Positions 12,694 through 27,600 of a DNA stretch of 64,000 nt are shown here, piece by piece. Under the pieces are notes generated by a model, which worked only from the letters and a program-made list of their open reading frames with translations, did not search any database and was not told the origin of the DNA. How positions within the stretch are numbered: the first letter of the stretch is position 1; each line of letters starts with the position of its first letter. Location: NCBI GenBank assembly GCA_026874595.1, contig CM049306.1, forward strand, positions 20,763,019 to 20,827,018, given 5' to 3'. The position numbers and the translations under genes are program-made. The DNA is from Sipunculus nudus (Eukaryota > Annelida > Sipuncula > Golfingiida > Sipunculidae).

Positions 12694-15600
12694 CTGAAAC
12701 AAAGCAGCATCATATGTTACAAGAACCAAGCATCACTAGGAGGCTGTCAGAGATTTTTGTTTCAATCATTATCACCAGGTGGCAGCATGTACTGGAAATG
12801 CCACAAATACACTTAATTGCACCAACAGTCAACAGATGGCAGCAGCTACTCTAAGCCTCTGAATTCAACTATTTTTATTGTTGTTATAATGTCTATCAGA
12901 TGAGACTTTGACAGGTTCTCTAGATCTTAGTCATGTTATCTTTTAACATTAAGATAAATTACAGGTTTTATTTATAACATTCATAAAATAATTCATCACA
13001 TTATATCTGTTTTAAAAAATTCTACACATATTTAACATGCTATAAATATGAAAACTCGCGACATTTTTCAATTCACTGAATTTTGCAAAAGTAACTTTTT
13101 CACTCAGCAGAAATGGGTCAAAAGCCAAAAATAATTGCACAAAATCACACAAGAGATTATATAATAACTGGCACAAAATATGATTTGTTAGCCCGCTTAG
13201 TTTTTAGCCAAACATTTATGATGATTTGGCACATTTTGTATTATTACCATGTAACCATACCCAGGATGTAATTTACTGGCTTGTTCCTTATTGCCCTTGT
13301 ATTGGCCTGAGGGTGGCAATACCCAACAAGCCAGTTCATAATATCTTAAAAAACAGCCAAGCATGTTATTAACACAGCTTTGTATATTCACTCTATTTTC
13401 ACAAAGTACCCAAGTAAAACACACACATGCCAGGTGCTTCACAAATTCAAAGACAACTTGGATGTCAGTGTCTTTCCTGGTGGTGTGTCACAGAGCATAA
13501 TGATGTCACGTGCACTGTGATGATTCAGGGGAATTAGCCACTGCGCACAAATCATGATGCTTGTTGATTTCATTATGGGGTGTTGCATCATGGAGGACTA
13601 GCTGATATAGGACCAGTGATATGATATTGAATCAATGTATAAGTGATATCACCCACAGGCACTGATATGTCTGTCATGTCACGTATTGCAGGACCTATGT
13701 ACTTGTTGTGCTAAGATGCGCTGCTGGTTAATAATTAAGTAAACTGTACCTGTGATGTATGATAATACGTGCCTCAGATGTTCTATTTATGTTTGCAATC
13801 ACACTCAGACTCTCTGGTGTCATTACCCTGACATATTAACATCAGCCACTTACCGTACATTGCAGGAGGTAGTGAAGTTAATGCCGCTGCTGGCTCGCTT
13901 CTTGCTGGAGCCCCACCAACAGCGCCCTCTGGTGGAGGGGAGGCACTTGGTTTTGCCTCAGGAATGTGACTTGAACTCACAGCTATTGAAACAAAAGCAA
14001 ACATGAATGTACTCATATCAACCACACAACCCTAAACTTGCTTTACCTCAAAGGAAATTAACACCCATCTGGTATATCTGATGGAAACTTCCTTAATGGA
14101 GATAGTACTGATGGAAAAAAAAATTTAGTTCTACAACATCTGATTGGAGGAATGTTTGATTGGTTACAGAAGGTGCATTACAGTACAGATTCAGTAAGAT
14201 AAGGAACATTCCTCATTGTTTTATAACACAAGTCTCTTAAACCCCCCCCCCCCCCCCCCATTCCCTCCCTGTGAATGGTGGTTTTGTTAGTTAACTGTTG
14301 TGAGCTTTTCTGTATTAATGAGAATTTTCTCTGTTAAAGTTTATTCGCCAGAGTAAGCTAACCGAAAATTTTTATAGGCTTATTGGGCCTATTATCTCCC
14401 AAACCCACCTCGTTCCCATGTATCTAGGTCACACTTCCGTTTCCTGTAATCACTTTTTTTAGATGGCAGAATGAAGTGGACTGGGAGGGAGCGTTGTTTG
14501 TAATACAGAAAAGCTCACAACAGTTTACTAACAAAACCACCATTCACAGGGAGGGAATGGGGGGGGGGGGGGGGGTTTATTACGTAAATATAATTGTGAG
14601 CTGTTTCTGTATTAATGAGAATATAACAGATAAACCTTGGGGAGGGGATACCTACCTGGAACGACGGAATGAGGAGAACATCACAGCAGTGATGGAGCAG
14701 CCGAAGACGTCGGTGCCGGAACAGATGCAGGTGGCGAGGACGTACTGAAGAATTGTAGGACCTCACCCGCCGTAATCACAGGGCCCAAGGAATAAAGGCC
14801 CGAAGCTGGTAAATTGACATCCTTGAGATATAAGCGGGTTAATGTAGAAGGTAACTTCCAATAGCCTTCTTGACCGGTTGGTTTGGAGATATCCCCGATA
14901 AATGGCCCAAAGATGTAGAAAGGGCCCTGATGTCATGAGCTTTGACGTGAAGCTGGTCTAAGGTTGATGGAGAAGCTGATTCATATGCTGAGATATTGGT
15001 AGCTTTTAGCCATGCACTAATGGTGATAGGGCTAATTTCTTGTGTGACATGGTGACTTTCGTTGAAATAAACAACTTCTTGTGCCCCCCTCCCCCCCTTT
15101 TAGAAGGAGTAGCTTTAAGAGAGTAACGTAAAGCACGAACAGGGCAAATGTTAGCCTTGTAACGGTACTGTCCGTGAGGGAGGGCCGGAACGGGCCAGGT
15201 TAACGGAGGATCATCGAATGACGGTCCTTCTTATAAATTCCTTAGGGAAAGGTAAGGTGGCCGATGAATCGGCGGTCGCAATGTTGTGTATATTGCGAGT
15301 CGGCCACTAGGGCATGAAGCTCAGAGCGGCAACCAGCAGATGCAATTGCAAGGAGGAATCCGTTTCCCTAGACAAATGTAGAAGATGCGACGACTGAAGC
15401 GGTACCTAAGGGGTTCCGCGGAGGTGATGTAAGACAACGTCCAGACGCCAGGAAGAAGGGACGTAGCGAGGACGAGAAGCGCGGGCACGTACCCCAAAGA
15501 TAAATCCTTCACCAACGGAGGACACGATCGTGACTCTGCGGATGGAGGACCGACAGCAGGGCGGCACGATAGCCACTAAGAGACGGTTATGATAAAAGTT

Positions 15601-18600
15601 GATCCTGTAGAAAATAACCGAAGAATACCAAAAGCACCGCAAACGACGGAACTAAAGGAGAGTCCGTGTGCAGACGCCCAACCGGTGAAGAGACGTCACC
15701 GGGAGTCAGAGATGTGGTCCAAAGAATGGCGACGTGGAGGCGAGGCAAGGAGAGCAGCTGGAGGTGAAAGGACCCGATCCTTGAGATGACCAAAGAGAGT
15801 ACGCATGCACACCGAGGGTACGACTGAAATGTACGGGGTGCTCGTGGGAACGACGGGAGATCGATCCGGAGCGGTAGAAGAAGCGGTGGACGTGAGAAAA
15901 TCGAGCGCCACAAGGAAGCAGGGAGTCGCAGGATGAATAGGAGTGCGGTGCGCCAGTAAGAAAGAGCGAGCAGCCGCATGGACAAGCCAATCGGCTAGGT
16001 GAGGAAGCACAGATATGCCCTGGAAACGGAGGTAATGAGTGACCGTGGGAACACCTTCTCAATTCCCTGCAGAGTAAAATCTAGGGCCCACAGTGATCCC
16101 GAACGGAAGGGCACGTTATTTATACAGGTGGTTCTGGTAGGTGAACCGAAGAAATGGTAGGGATGACGGACGGATCGGAACGTGACAATATGCATCCAAA
16201 AGGTCCAATTTGAACGCCCAATCCCTCTGACTGATAATGCGGAGAACCGCATGAATATTAAACATGCGAAAAGGTGGTGGGTTAATGACCGAATAGAGGT
16301 GCTTGAGATTGATAATTGGGCCCCCCCGTCCGTGCGGTTTCGGAACCCGCAATAGACGAGAGTAAAATCCCCGGTTGGAAGGGGGAACCTCGAGAATCAC
16401 CCCCTTGTCGAGCAGAGACTGAATGGCCTCCACTTACGCCAGATGTTTGATCGGATCGGTGTAAGGCTGAGTGTAGAACGGTTGCAGGGTGACCAGAGGA
16501 TTGTGCAAAAACGTCAAACTGAACTAAACGATGTGACGTTATGCTCGCCCAAGCAGGAAATTTGGTCGCTTAGACGAGCGCCAACCGGACCTAATGAGTC
16601 AGTTCTGGGTCGAACCTCAGCGCAAGGAACAACCGTGAAAAGGCTGTGCACGACTGGTACGGCCGGAAGGATGGGATGACGGAGTGGGGGCCCGACGAGC
16701 CAATGAGAGGGCCGGACAGGAAGGCCGCCACCGAGGAATGTGGTAAGACGGGCGCAGAGGAGGAGTTGCCGAACGTGAGCGGGCGGGTCGTTCGGCACGA
16801 TCCAAGGCACGGTCTAAGAGGGGCCTAAGATGGCTGCCAAACAGAAGAAACCCCGTAAAGGGTCGAGCAGAAAGCTCAACCAATTCAGCCGGAGTGCGGG
16901 TTTCAAGGTACGAAATGAATGGATACAGGCCGAGAGGCGCAGTAAAATACAATTTCTACAATACGCCAATTAACTTGCAGGTGTTCAGCACAGTCATGGG
17001 CTGACGCATGCCAGATATCAATTAGTGTGGTTGGATCCGTTGAGACGGCGAGGAGGCCAGTGTAAATCATTCACCATCCCCGCCACCGGACAGCCGAGCC
17101 CCTCTGAATCCGACAGTTGACGGTCGGTTAGCGGGGCGGATGAAGAAAATAAGGTTTTCCAAACCGCGAACGGTTGTACCAGCCCAGACACTAGACACAT
17201 GGGTGCCTAAGGAACAGCCGGATGATCCAAAAAGGATCAAACGATCAAAACATGACTCCCGGTACCCTCGGGAGGTCCAGAGGGTGCAGGGGGACCACGC
17301 CGTATTAGACCCGGGCGGTACCGGGGCCCCGGTAGAAGTCGAGATTGACCCTGAGACGGCGGCGTGGTGTTCCCCTTAAAGTTCAACCGTAATAACGGTG
17401 AATTCCATACACACCGGCAGTGTGGAGGAAGGCAATAGAAGGCGGCCGGAATCAATGAGAAACCGGACGCCAATGCCGGGGAAGTCCGAGGCAGTAGCCG
17501 ACGGAACTTAGGACCGTCTGGTTGCGTCTCCTGTGTGGAGGTAGCAATGAGGTCCAGCAGCGCAGGCTTGCGCACACGCCAATCCTGGCACTGGAGCGCG
17601 ATTACCGACCTCTGGTCTGTAGCCAGGGCGGGATCAGCAGCAGAAGCTGAAGGCGATGCCAGAGAAACCCATGAAGCGGGATCCTATGAATCCCGTGGCG
17701 CTGGAACGACCGGAGGCTGAAAAAAAAAGAAGCCGCAGTTGGCCAGGAGCAGGATCGAGCCGAGAAGCCACAGGAACCGGCCCGCAGGCGGCACAGCAGC
17801 AGGAGTCTGAAACAAAGAAGTGGATGGCCGGCCAGGGATCGCAGAACAGTCCGCTTGAGCAGCTGGAATCACAGGAAGCGAGGGCAGCTGAAATAAAGTG
17901 GAAGCAGGAGGGCCGGAAGTACCTACCTCAGCTCTATGAAGCCCCGAGGAATCCAACGTGACAGCAACAGCTGGCTCCATAGACAAGGAAGGAAGCCGGC
18001 GGGGCCAGCGGGGAGGGCAGCTGTCTAGGTGAGAGAACCGGGGTGGAGGCAACTGGACAAATGGACGCCGGTCTAGATGAATTGTCTAGAGCTGACATCA
18101 GTGAAGAGCAAAAACTTGAGAATGTACTCAAATTGGAATAAGCTGACTAGGGTCCTAAAGTGAAGCCGAGTGAACAGGGGAGGACTTCAGAAAGATGAAA
18201 GATATAGTGAATGAAAATAGTAAAGATATTTAGCGGTAGAACTACCAGGGAACTAACTTCACAGGGCGGAATGGATTCGGAACGTAACACTTACGTGTTG
18301 CGTCCACCCATGGTAGGATCCCCCCCCCCCTCCCCGTGTGGGAACAACGTGACCAGATAAAGTCCCCGTCACGGGGAACCCCTACAACCAGGGAATGGGA
18401 CCATGCATGGAACATGGCCCATTTGTCAGACGATCATGTCTGACAATAGTAGCAGGGATCTGCAGGGCCCCGGCAATGTCATTGTGGGAACAGCAGGTGA
18501 AACAAGTGGGGTGAGAATCCCAAGTGGGGATTAATTAACCACAAGTAGCACGATAAGAGGGGTCTCCATGGCGGGAAGGGAAAAAGAATCACTACTTACA

Positions 18601-21600
18601 ATTCAGTTGGCAAACTCGACTGTACAAACCAAAACAGTGAACGAATCGCGCAGAGCGTGATTACAAGTCCATCATGGCGGACGCCAGAAGAAAAAAGTGA
18701 TTACAGGAAACGGAAGTGTGACCTAGATACACGGGAACGAGGCTGGTTTTGGCGATAATAGGCCCAATAAGGGAAAATTTTCGGTTGGCTTACTCTGGCG
18801 TATAAACTTTAACAGAGAAAATTCTCATTAATACAGAAACAGCTCTCAATTATGTTTACGTAATAAAACAACTCATTCATAGATGACTGAATTAAAACCC
18901 TCAACTACTGTAGATTCAGATAATATCGTGGGCTTATAATTTCATGGTTTTTGTACAAAACACATATCATTGGGTACTGGATTTCATGGAAAAACAATGA
19001 AAAATTTAGAAAATCATAATTTATTTATATCTCCCTGTGTGCAAGACAAGAACATCTGTACACAGGTAGTACACTGGTGGCTGGACTTCAATGCTTATCA
19101 CACTGTGCACCTGTACTTTGGACAAATGGGTCAGTGTTGAGGGAACATGCTTTGCCAGACACAAAGGAATGAATCAGCCGTGACCGACACGTGCCGGACA
19201 TTACATCAGCTGCCTATTAGTTTTACCAGGATTAACATCACCACATTCACCGAAAACGTTAACTCTCACTTGATCAGAAAAAAATTAAATTGGACTGTCC
19301 ACATGAAGGTTTTTAACTTTTTTTTAATCATCTCTGTAGTCAAGTGGTGCCTGTAAATCCTGGATGGAGCGGTCAGTTATGAGACAATCATTCGACATTC
19401 AACCTGTCAACTATTTGGAGTGAAAAAACAGGCTTTATTGGTCGACTAGACAGAAATTTCACTCATCTGAAAAATAGCGGGGCATAATTTTGCATACTAC
19501 TATTCTGCGACACTTACTTATGCTGACATTTATGTGCACTTATTATATCGGCAACATGCAGAAGAAGTACCCGTCTTATTAATGGCTAAATTTTATGCAC
19601 GCAACAGTAACATTCAGAAGACGTGCTCTTTACATTCATGTCCCAGTGTAATGCCAATGAATTTATATGGCCCTTGTCTTTTAAGCCAACAGGGAGCGTA
19701 AATCTAATTTTATCTCTATCAAAAGAAGGTAGAAAAGGCCAGTTAAAAAATGCCATGCCTCGGTATCTGTGGTTACAAACATTTGAACATTTGTACCGTT
19801 CTTGAAGTGTCAGAACTTGTGCTTTGCGCGATAGAAATACAATAGTTTTCTTATTATTTCACCCGAAATGTTGAAAAGAGGAAATGTTGGGATAAATGTT
19901 TTCAGTTTAAAGTAAAGTTTGATATTGTTTTATTGTAAACATTTCAGGGGGGCCGTGTTTGTACGATATTAGGGAAATTAATGGAATTGACAACAGAATA
20001 TCTATAAATCACGTGTTTTGTATAGTAATTTACAGGAAAGTAATTCAGTACATTTATTATATGTATCAATGGCAATAAAATAGTAATAAACAATATCTGT
20101 ACCTTCATCAAAAATTCAGCCAGTGATAATTACTATATATAGATATAGTTGACCACCAGCTGCCGTCAAGATATTCTCAGACCATGTGATTTTTTTTTAT
20201 CATTGGAATCATGAATTTGTGGATTACCTTGATCCACAAAAACCAGGAAAATATAATTCCAACTAATAGTTCTGAATCTACAGTAAAAAGCTAAATTTTT
20301 CAGGTAATGGGAGGGGAGTGAGACTTGTTGTCAGTAGGCCTGACTGATACCGTCTGTCAAACTGAGCAATGAAAGTACAATAAATTTTTAAGCTTATTAG
20401 TTAGTATCAACACTCTTTCATAATTTGAAGATTAATACAAAATCATTTTTGATTTAGCATAAAACAGCAGAAGCACTTTTAATCACTAAAGATATAATAC
20501 CTGTATTTTGACTATGACAGGAAGGCTGGGGTTCCATCACAGTGTCATAGTTCTGAGGTCGACCTGGGCTATTCTGCGGAGAACTGTTGCTACTACGATT
20601 TCTAGGTGAACGTGAAGCTCGAGATTCACTAGCTGAGGCAGAACTGCAGGTGGCGCTAGCTTGTGGTGGCTCCTGGAGAGAGGGTGTGATATACTTGACA
20701 CAATCCAACACTGAATCTATTAATAACAACCTAACTCGTAACTACCAAAAATGTGATCACATAAGATGTAAAGATTAGCCTTTCCCAAGAGGTTTTCACA
20801 ATGGGATCTGGGGTCTTTAGTGTAATATTATATAATAAATATATGGCTACTTGTATGTATTTTACTGAAAAAAAATATTTGTGAGATGATAAAACACACT
20901 AAAAAAACTCAGAGAAGAGAGTTCACAGTGACATCATTTCAGGTTTCTTTACAGGACCTCTAAGACTGCACAGGATCATGATCCAAGCCCCTTACTGAAC
21001 ATTACATACTTGTGCCTTACTGACAGCCATGCAGATGGACACATGGAAAGCTGGACAAAGGCGCTCAAGTTGATACTCTCTCATAATAAACTGTGATTAT
21101 CTGCCTGTAATGCTAATTGTAAATTATCTAAAAGAGTTTTGTATTTATTTTTATTTTATGTATACATTTTTATATTGATTCTAAGAAAAGCCATTGATAA
21201 TCACATTGATTATGGTCAGAGCCATCAAAAAATTCATTTATAATAGTGAGAGTCATTGATAATCTTCTATCAATTCCTATATGAATACGTATACTGTTCC
21301 CGTCCGAAATTCACAAGGAGACTTACCAGACCACGTCTCTGATGACGCTGCTCATTTTCTCTAAGCCACTGCAGGTAGGACTCCCGTGCTACCTGCTCCT
21401 CCAGAGTCTCCTGTGTCAGCTCCCAGTCCGTCTCCCTCAGCTTGTCCTCCAACATCGTCTGTAACAATCAACAATCAAATCTTTATCGGGTGCTAAAACA
21501 TGAGAGAAATCAAGTCTGTCTTAACTCGATCCAATCTACAGTACACCTTTCCAGCTTATCTTCAAACATCATTCAAAACTTAACAATCACATCTTATACT

Positions 21601-24600
21601 GGTGCTCCTATATGACAGAAATCAGTATGAATGTCTCAAATCAGTCTGTATGCCCTTCAATATGGCCTGAACCTCTTCAAACATGATACAATACCATGCA
21701 TATGTCCAGTTAATCTCATGAAAGGTATGTCCTCTAACATGGGCTTGGAGGCTGACACAGTTCAAAGATTCAACAATCCAAACAGATTTAAAGTTTCCTT
21801 CCCAAATAGCCAAACATAGCCAAAGCAGCATAAAAAAAGTTGTAAAAATTGCAACATGATAAAATTTCATTTCTACACTTGAACGTCCAAAACAGTACTG
21901 AGAACATATCAGCCCTTCTTTTACCATAGTCTTTGACTGCCATACACCATGATATAGATCACTGTCTAATTGTCTGTCAAAATGGTTTGTGTCCAATTAG
22001 TGAGTAGCAATGAGTCATTCCTATCTTTCTGTAGTCTGTGACTGTCATACAACATGATCTAAATCATTCTCTGAATGTCTGTCAAAATGGTTTGTGTCCA
22101 GTCAGTAGCAATGAGTCATCCCTATCTTTCTGCAGTCTGATTTAGACTGATTACGTGCTAACATCTGGGGCACAAGAAGACAGCACTTCCTCTACAATGT
22201 ATGGACACCACATTACATCCTTGGTCAGTTATAGCAAGTTAGTCATGAAGTATCACAGCTAAATGTGCTGATTTCTAATTACTTACACACAACACTTATC
22301 TAAAGATAAAATTTGATGATTTCATTGTTGACACTTTTCATATTCCTTTTTGGGTTGTACTGCATGTCAGTCTCTACAGTAATTTTCTGGTTCTCACCTG
22401 TTCAATATGAACATCTTCTGATGCTTTCATAGCGTCCAACAGCAAGTTTTTGTCAGCGGCCTGAAAAAAAAATCATGCAGAATCTTAAACACACTATGCA
22501 AATAACACTAAAATTACAATATATTTGGCAAAAATGTTTTTATTTTACCAATGGACAACATGTTTGGTCTCCAATGAGCATAACACTTTTTCATAGACTA
22601 AAAATTATGATGACATGCTAAATAAATTTACAAAATCAGAGTCATCAGCACTCTCAACAGTGTGATTCAACATGAGATTAAGTGAATGAGAAAATCTGGT
22701 TCATCATCACTGCCCAAAATTGATTCTACTGTAACAGATGCTGAGTTAAGCAAAAAAGAAGCTCTTTATTAATACAATCCAGACTGAATTTTTCTATGAA
22801 ATGTGAGGATGTAAGAATGTTATAAATTATAGCATACAAAAGACTGTATACAAAGGACTCGTACCTTATTTATGTAATAACAGGTGTATTACTGGTCAAC
22901 CGATGCTGACAAGGACATTCTAAATTTTTCTTTTCAAGATGCAACCCTTAAGTGGTACAGGTTTCCAAGTGGTCTCATTTATGTATGAAAATGCATATAG
23001 TTCTGTGTTCTACGTGATCATATTTATTACATAATATGTGAAAACAAGCTTCAGGATTGTAGTGGGGAATGATTTTAGCAGTTTCTGAAAACCAAAATTT
23101 TTACATTTCAGACAATTGGTGTCTGACAAAAACCACTCAGCGACCTCTGCTTGAGAATAACTGTACCATACAGGTTCTGGTGGAAAAGAAGAAAATAGGC
23201 AAATTCCTACCCCTGGCTGGTATCCAGGGAGTCCCAGTCCAACTCCAATGGTGGCTTTATATGGATCAACCACAGAGTTGTAGTGTGAGTTGTTATGGTA
23301 ACTCAGTCGGATTGGTTCATTATCCGTCTTAAATGTACTTAGGAAAGTATTCATAGGTTCTGAAATTCAAAAGCATAAAAATCTGGTCAGAGTAAAAACA
23401 TTTTAAATAATGTGACAAATTAGATTAAGTGATTAAGATAAATGCAAATATGGTGATTAGGGCTGTAACCGCAAAACATGTCACAATTCAATAGGTATCA
23501 CTGTACTTCACTCACAATCGAAACAATGTAAGGTTCATATAAGAAGAATTAGATCAATGAATCGTCGTTAACTTGCATAATTGATAAAATGGATTGCATT
23601 TTTCAATAATCGATCAAACACAATCATGTACGCACCTGCAAAGTAATCATATTATTCAGAAACAAAATATTCTAATCCTGTCAGAGATATTAAACAAGGG
23701 ACCCATGGGTCACTGTGCTCAGTGGAAGTTGACCTTGAAGGTTAAAATCAAAAATAATATCAAATGGAGATAAAGTGTGAGTGGAAGAGGTAATATAGGC
23801 CATGGTTGGTTTATATGATTGGTTTGTATTGATGATTAAGAAATTTTTGCAAATAATATTTTGTGACCTGACCATGTGTTTCCTAATGTTGAAACTGAAG
23901 CATGTGAGCAGTTTGTGAACAAATGATCTGTACTATTACCAAGATCATAAGTTGGCTTTTTAATTAACTTTTGACTGTTCAGTAGTTTCCACATATATTC
24001 AATTGCATCTATATTTTAAAATATATATTATTAAATAAATGTATTTTTAATTTATGAAATTTATACAGTTGAAATATAGCTAATATCCCCAGTCCACAGA
24101 TGAAAGGATTTGGTGGTGGTGGTGATGGTGGTGGGGAGGAATGATGGGTGTTACAACATATCTGTATTGGGGACTGGTGATGATATGAGAATAACTGTAC
24201 ACCTGTCACAGCAGGGGATCTCCCCCATTGACTGTAACAAATCAGAAACCCTGACCAAGAGTAGGACGCTGCATCTGGACAAAGCAAATGACTACAATAG
24301 AGCCTCAAAACAAAAAAACAATAACTAGCCTAATCTTCAAGCTTTTATTTTCAAATTTCAGATTTAAATAAAAATAATTACTTACGTTTACATGCTGTGA
24401 AAATTAAATAAATAGTACTTACAGGAAAAAAACGTGCCATGGTAAAAGTTGGGCAAAATTTAAGGTACTGATTTTATTTTTATGCTAATAATTTTAAAAA
24501 ATTACAAAATTCATATCTAATTTTGGGTATACATAGAATCTTAATTAGACAAAGTTATATACTTGGGAAAAAAAGTCTCTAGTTTTAAATTTTTTTCATT

Positions 24601-27600
24601 TTAAGTGAGTTAATATTTTTCCTGATTTTTAACAAATTTCATTATGTTGGGGCCCATAAATTAAAGAAATTACACTTAACGTAATTAATTTCTGGTATGT
24701 ATATAGGATATAAAGGAGATTACTTCTGGTAAACATTAAGAAAAACAGAAAAGTGTTTTTGATATTAGGCAGTCCTGAAGTGTGATAATAGGTTTTTAAT
24801 TGAAATTTGAGGTTTTTCCTAAATATCTCGAAAGAACAAAGTCATATTGACCCAATTTTCAGTATGGTAGGAGATTTTGGGGACATCTAATAGTATGCTG
24901 AATTTAGGATTTGTAGGGTCTTACAGTTTTAAATGTGCCAGTCTAACGGATGGACAGACGGACGGACAGACAGACAACGGAAAATGGACCATGACTATAG
25001 CTCTGATGACTTATAGTCAGCTGAGCTAAAAACTGGACAAAAAGCAGTGGGCAGCATTAAAACTGAACATTGTGCAAGGTACAAGTGTCAACTTCCTGGC
25101 CGTTACCTTGAACTACGTGTGATGTACAAGTCAAACTGAATATAATGGGTGAATATATATTAAATATAGTTCTATATAGAAAACTGCATGTTAATATAGA
25201 AGGAATATATAATAATCAAATAATAATCAACTAGATATTTCTTGGCATCGCAGATGCCATAGTATCCCTAGACAATTAATTCCCCCCCCCCCCTTTTAAG
25301 AATAGCCCCCCCCCCCCAATCTTCAGCATATACTGACACTTGGCAAGCAACTATGGTTTCTTCCATCTATCAACTGGAGAAACAATATTTTTCACCAAAT
25401 ATGGGAGCCAATATGTTGAATCTCTCTTGAGAAAAGAGCATTAATTTATTTTTTGGAAACAGGAAGGTAGGTGGCACCACCTGTCTGGTTTACAAGAAAA
25501 TTTTTGAAGATGGATAGACATGCCAAATTTAAGACCAATACTTTGAACCACTCCAGAGATATGAGACATTTTCACCTAAAGCACATGTACAGATGGACAC
25601 CACAGCAAAAAGATTGCAGATGGTCCCACCAGTCTTGAGAACAAGATGGAGGAGTCCAAGATCTATGGATATGAACATTTTCAGGCCAATAGGGCAAATC
25701 ACTTCTCAGAAAAGGGCATTAATTTCTTCTACAAAAACGGAAAGGTAGGTGGTGCCACCTGTCTGGCTTATGAGAAAACTTTCCAAGATGGATGGACATG
25801 CCAATTTTCAGACCTATACCTTGAACCACTCTGGAAATATGAGCAATTTCCACCGAAAGCAAATGTACGGATGGACGCCACACAATTAAGATTGCAGACA
25901 GCACCACCAGTCTTGAATACAAGATGGAAGTATCCTAGATCAATGGACATGCACAATTTCAGCCAAATCTATCCATTAGTTTTAGATTTATAATTCTCAC
26001 AGTACTGTCAAGTGGCCATGATGGGTAATCAAAAGGCCCAAAAACAAGAAAGGGGCAGAAGGTTGCGCCACCTGTCTTCTGCAGAAGACAAAGTTATCCA
26101 AGATCTTAAGTCAATTTGATTTCTGGACCAGTCCAAACCATCCCTTATTGAGATATTTATGATTTTTTTTTGTGATTTTCACCATATAATGCAATATTCA
26201 AGGTCAAGGCAACTCTCATAGGAAAGGTCATGACCCCTATTTTAATATACATCATCCCATAACCCATGTCTATGTATATGCATAATATGAAAGAAATCTC
26301 TCCATCAGTTTTTGACTTATAATGCTAACAGTACTGTTAAGTGGCAATTATGGGGGTATTAAACGGCACGAAAACAAGAAAAGGATAACAGGTGGCGCCA
26401 CCACTTTCTGGTAAATGACAACACTATCCGAGATCTTCGGTCCAGTTGTTTTTTTGGATCAATCCATGTAAGATTTCTTAAGATATTTATGAATTTGTGA
26501 TTTTCCCCTAAAATGGACCTATTCAAGGTCAAGGTTACTCTCGTAGTAAAGGTCATGACCCCATTTTAAATTGGCTTTGTCCTCTCAACCATATCTATGC
26601 ACATGTCAAGTTTGGTAAAGATCTGTAAAATATTTTTTTAGTTATCGTGTCCAAACAAAATCTCTGCAAAGTAGGCGCAACCCTGCTTAAACCATAGTAT
26701 CCCAACTATGTCTGGGGATACAATTATCAGTTGTTTTTCTTCTCTCAATCATCAAACATGAGTATACAACCAATTCCTACCACTAAGTACAATTAGCATC
26801 CAGGGTCCAAGTCAAAGCTCTTCTCTGTTCAAGATGGCCTCCATGCTCCAGGTATAATGAAACAGCCCCTTCAATTGGTCTGATCATGTGGTGATTAGCC
26901 AATCAGATGGTGTTAAACTTATTCCTTGCCAATGATGTTTTGCCTTTCATGTTCTGGGAGTTCAAATACATAAAGATAAGCCAGCCTTTGTGCAGACATT
27001 TAGCACAACTGGTGTGCCCCTCTAGATTATATTAATACACTCACCCAAACTATACTGGTATACTTCTATGGGTCTGTTATACAGCTCACACATGGCTTGC
27101 ATCTCTACATGGTTGCCATGGCAAGTTTCTATTCTCTTGCGATTCAAGTAGGTGTTAAAATCTTCAGTAACATACTGCTTGAAATAATCTGCATTCTTGG
27201 ACTGTAAAAGAGAGGACAAACAAAACTGAAAAGTTATGAATTATACTATCAACTGCAGTGCATTTGTTACAATGTTCACAACTAAAATATTTCATTCATA
27301 AAATACAGTGAAACATGTCAAAAGCAGACAGTCAAGGGACTCAATCATTTTGTCCTTAATAGTGAGGTGTCCTTATTAGGCAGGTTGACCTTGGTTGATA
27401 ACTGAGGAATTATAAAAAAAGACAACGAACAGCTGCCAGAGCATGTTTATTGTATTATATCAGATTTCATGTATATGTACAACATATTCATGCACACATC
27501 ATGCATTCAATATTCATATACAAACTGTGATTATTTTTACTTATCTCAAGTAGTGAACAATATAAGGAGAAAAGTCGATGAAGACATACGTAAAAACAAT

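Larger units (their letters stand above)
14576..18867 (-). mobile_element. DIRS-type (tyrosine-recombinase) retroelement, fossil
   Basis: A 4.3-kb element in OTUD5 intron 8, read on the same strand as the gene. The ends are inverted repeats of 47 bp (14,576-14,622 and 18,821-18,867) with about two mismatches; related terminal sequence continues inward from the right end and recurs at 14,290-14,470. Order on the minus strand: a GC-rich, proline/serine/alanine-rich gag-like region (about 18,300-17,000), a reverse-transcriptase region (16,433-16,116), an undefined stretch where RNase H would fall, and a tyrosine-recombinase region (about 15,160-14,920). Inverted ends, RT and tyrosine recombinase together define the DIRS order. 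The element is broken in many places. The close end repeats suggest moderate age. The family uses a recombinase, so no target-site duplication is expected and none is seen. Confidence 0.8.
13983..20500 (-). other. OTUD5 intron 8, holding a retroelement
   Basis: At 6.5 kb this is the longest OTUD5 intron. Two thirds is the DIRS-type element and its flanking fragment (14,242-18,867). The rest (18,870-20,500) is AT-rich with no feature I can support. Confidence 0.7.

Noticed and set aside
15587-18131. Overlapping plus- and minus-strand open frames in GC-rich DNA
   Set aside because: They lie in the body of the broken DIRS-type element; high GC leaves chance frames open, and only the RT and recombinase patterns are recognisable.
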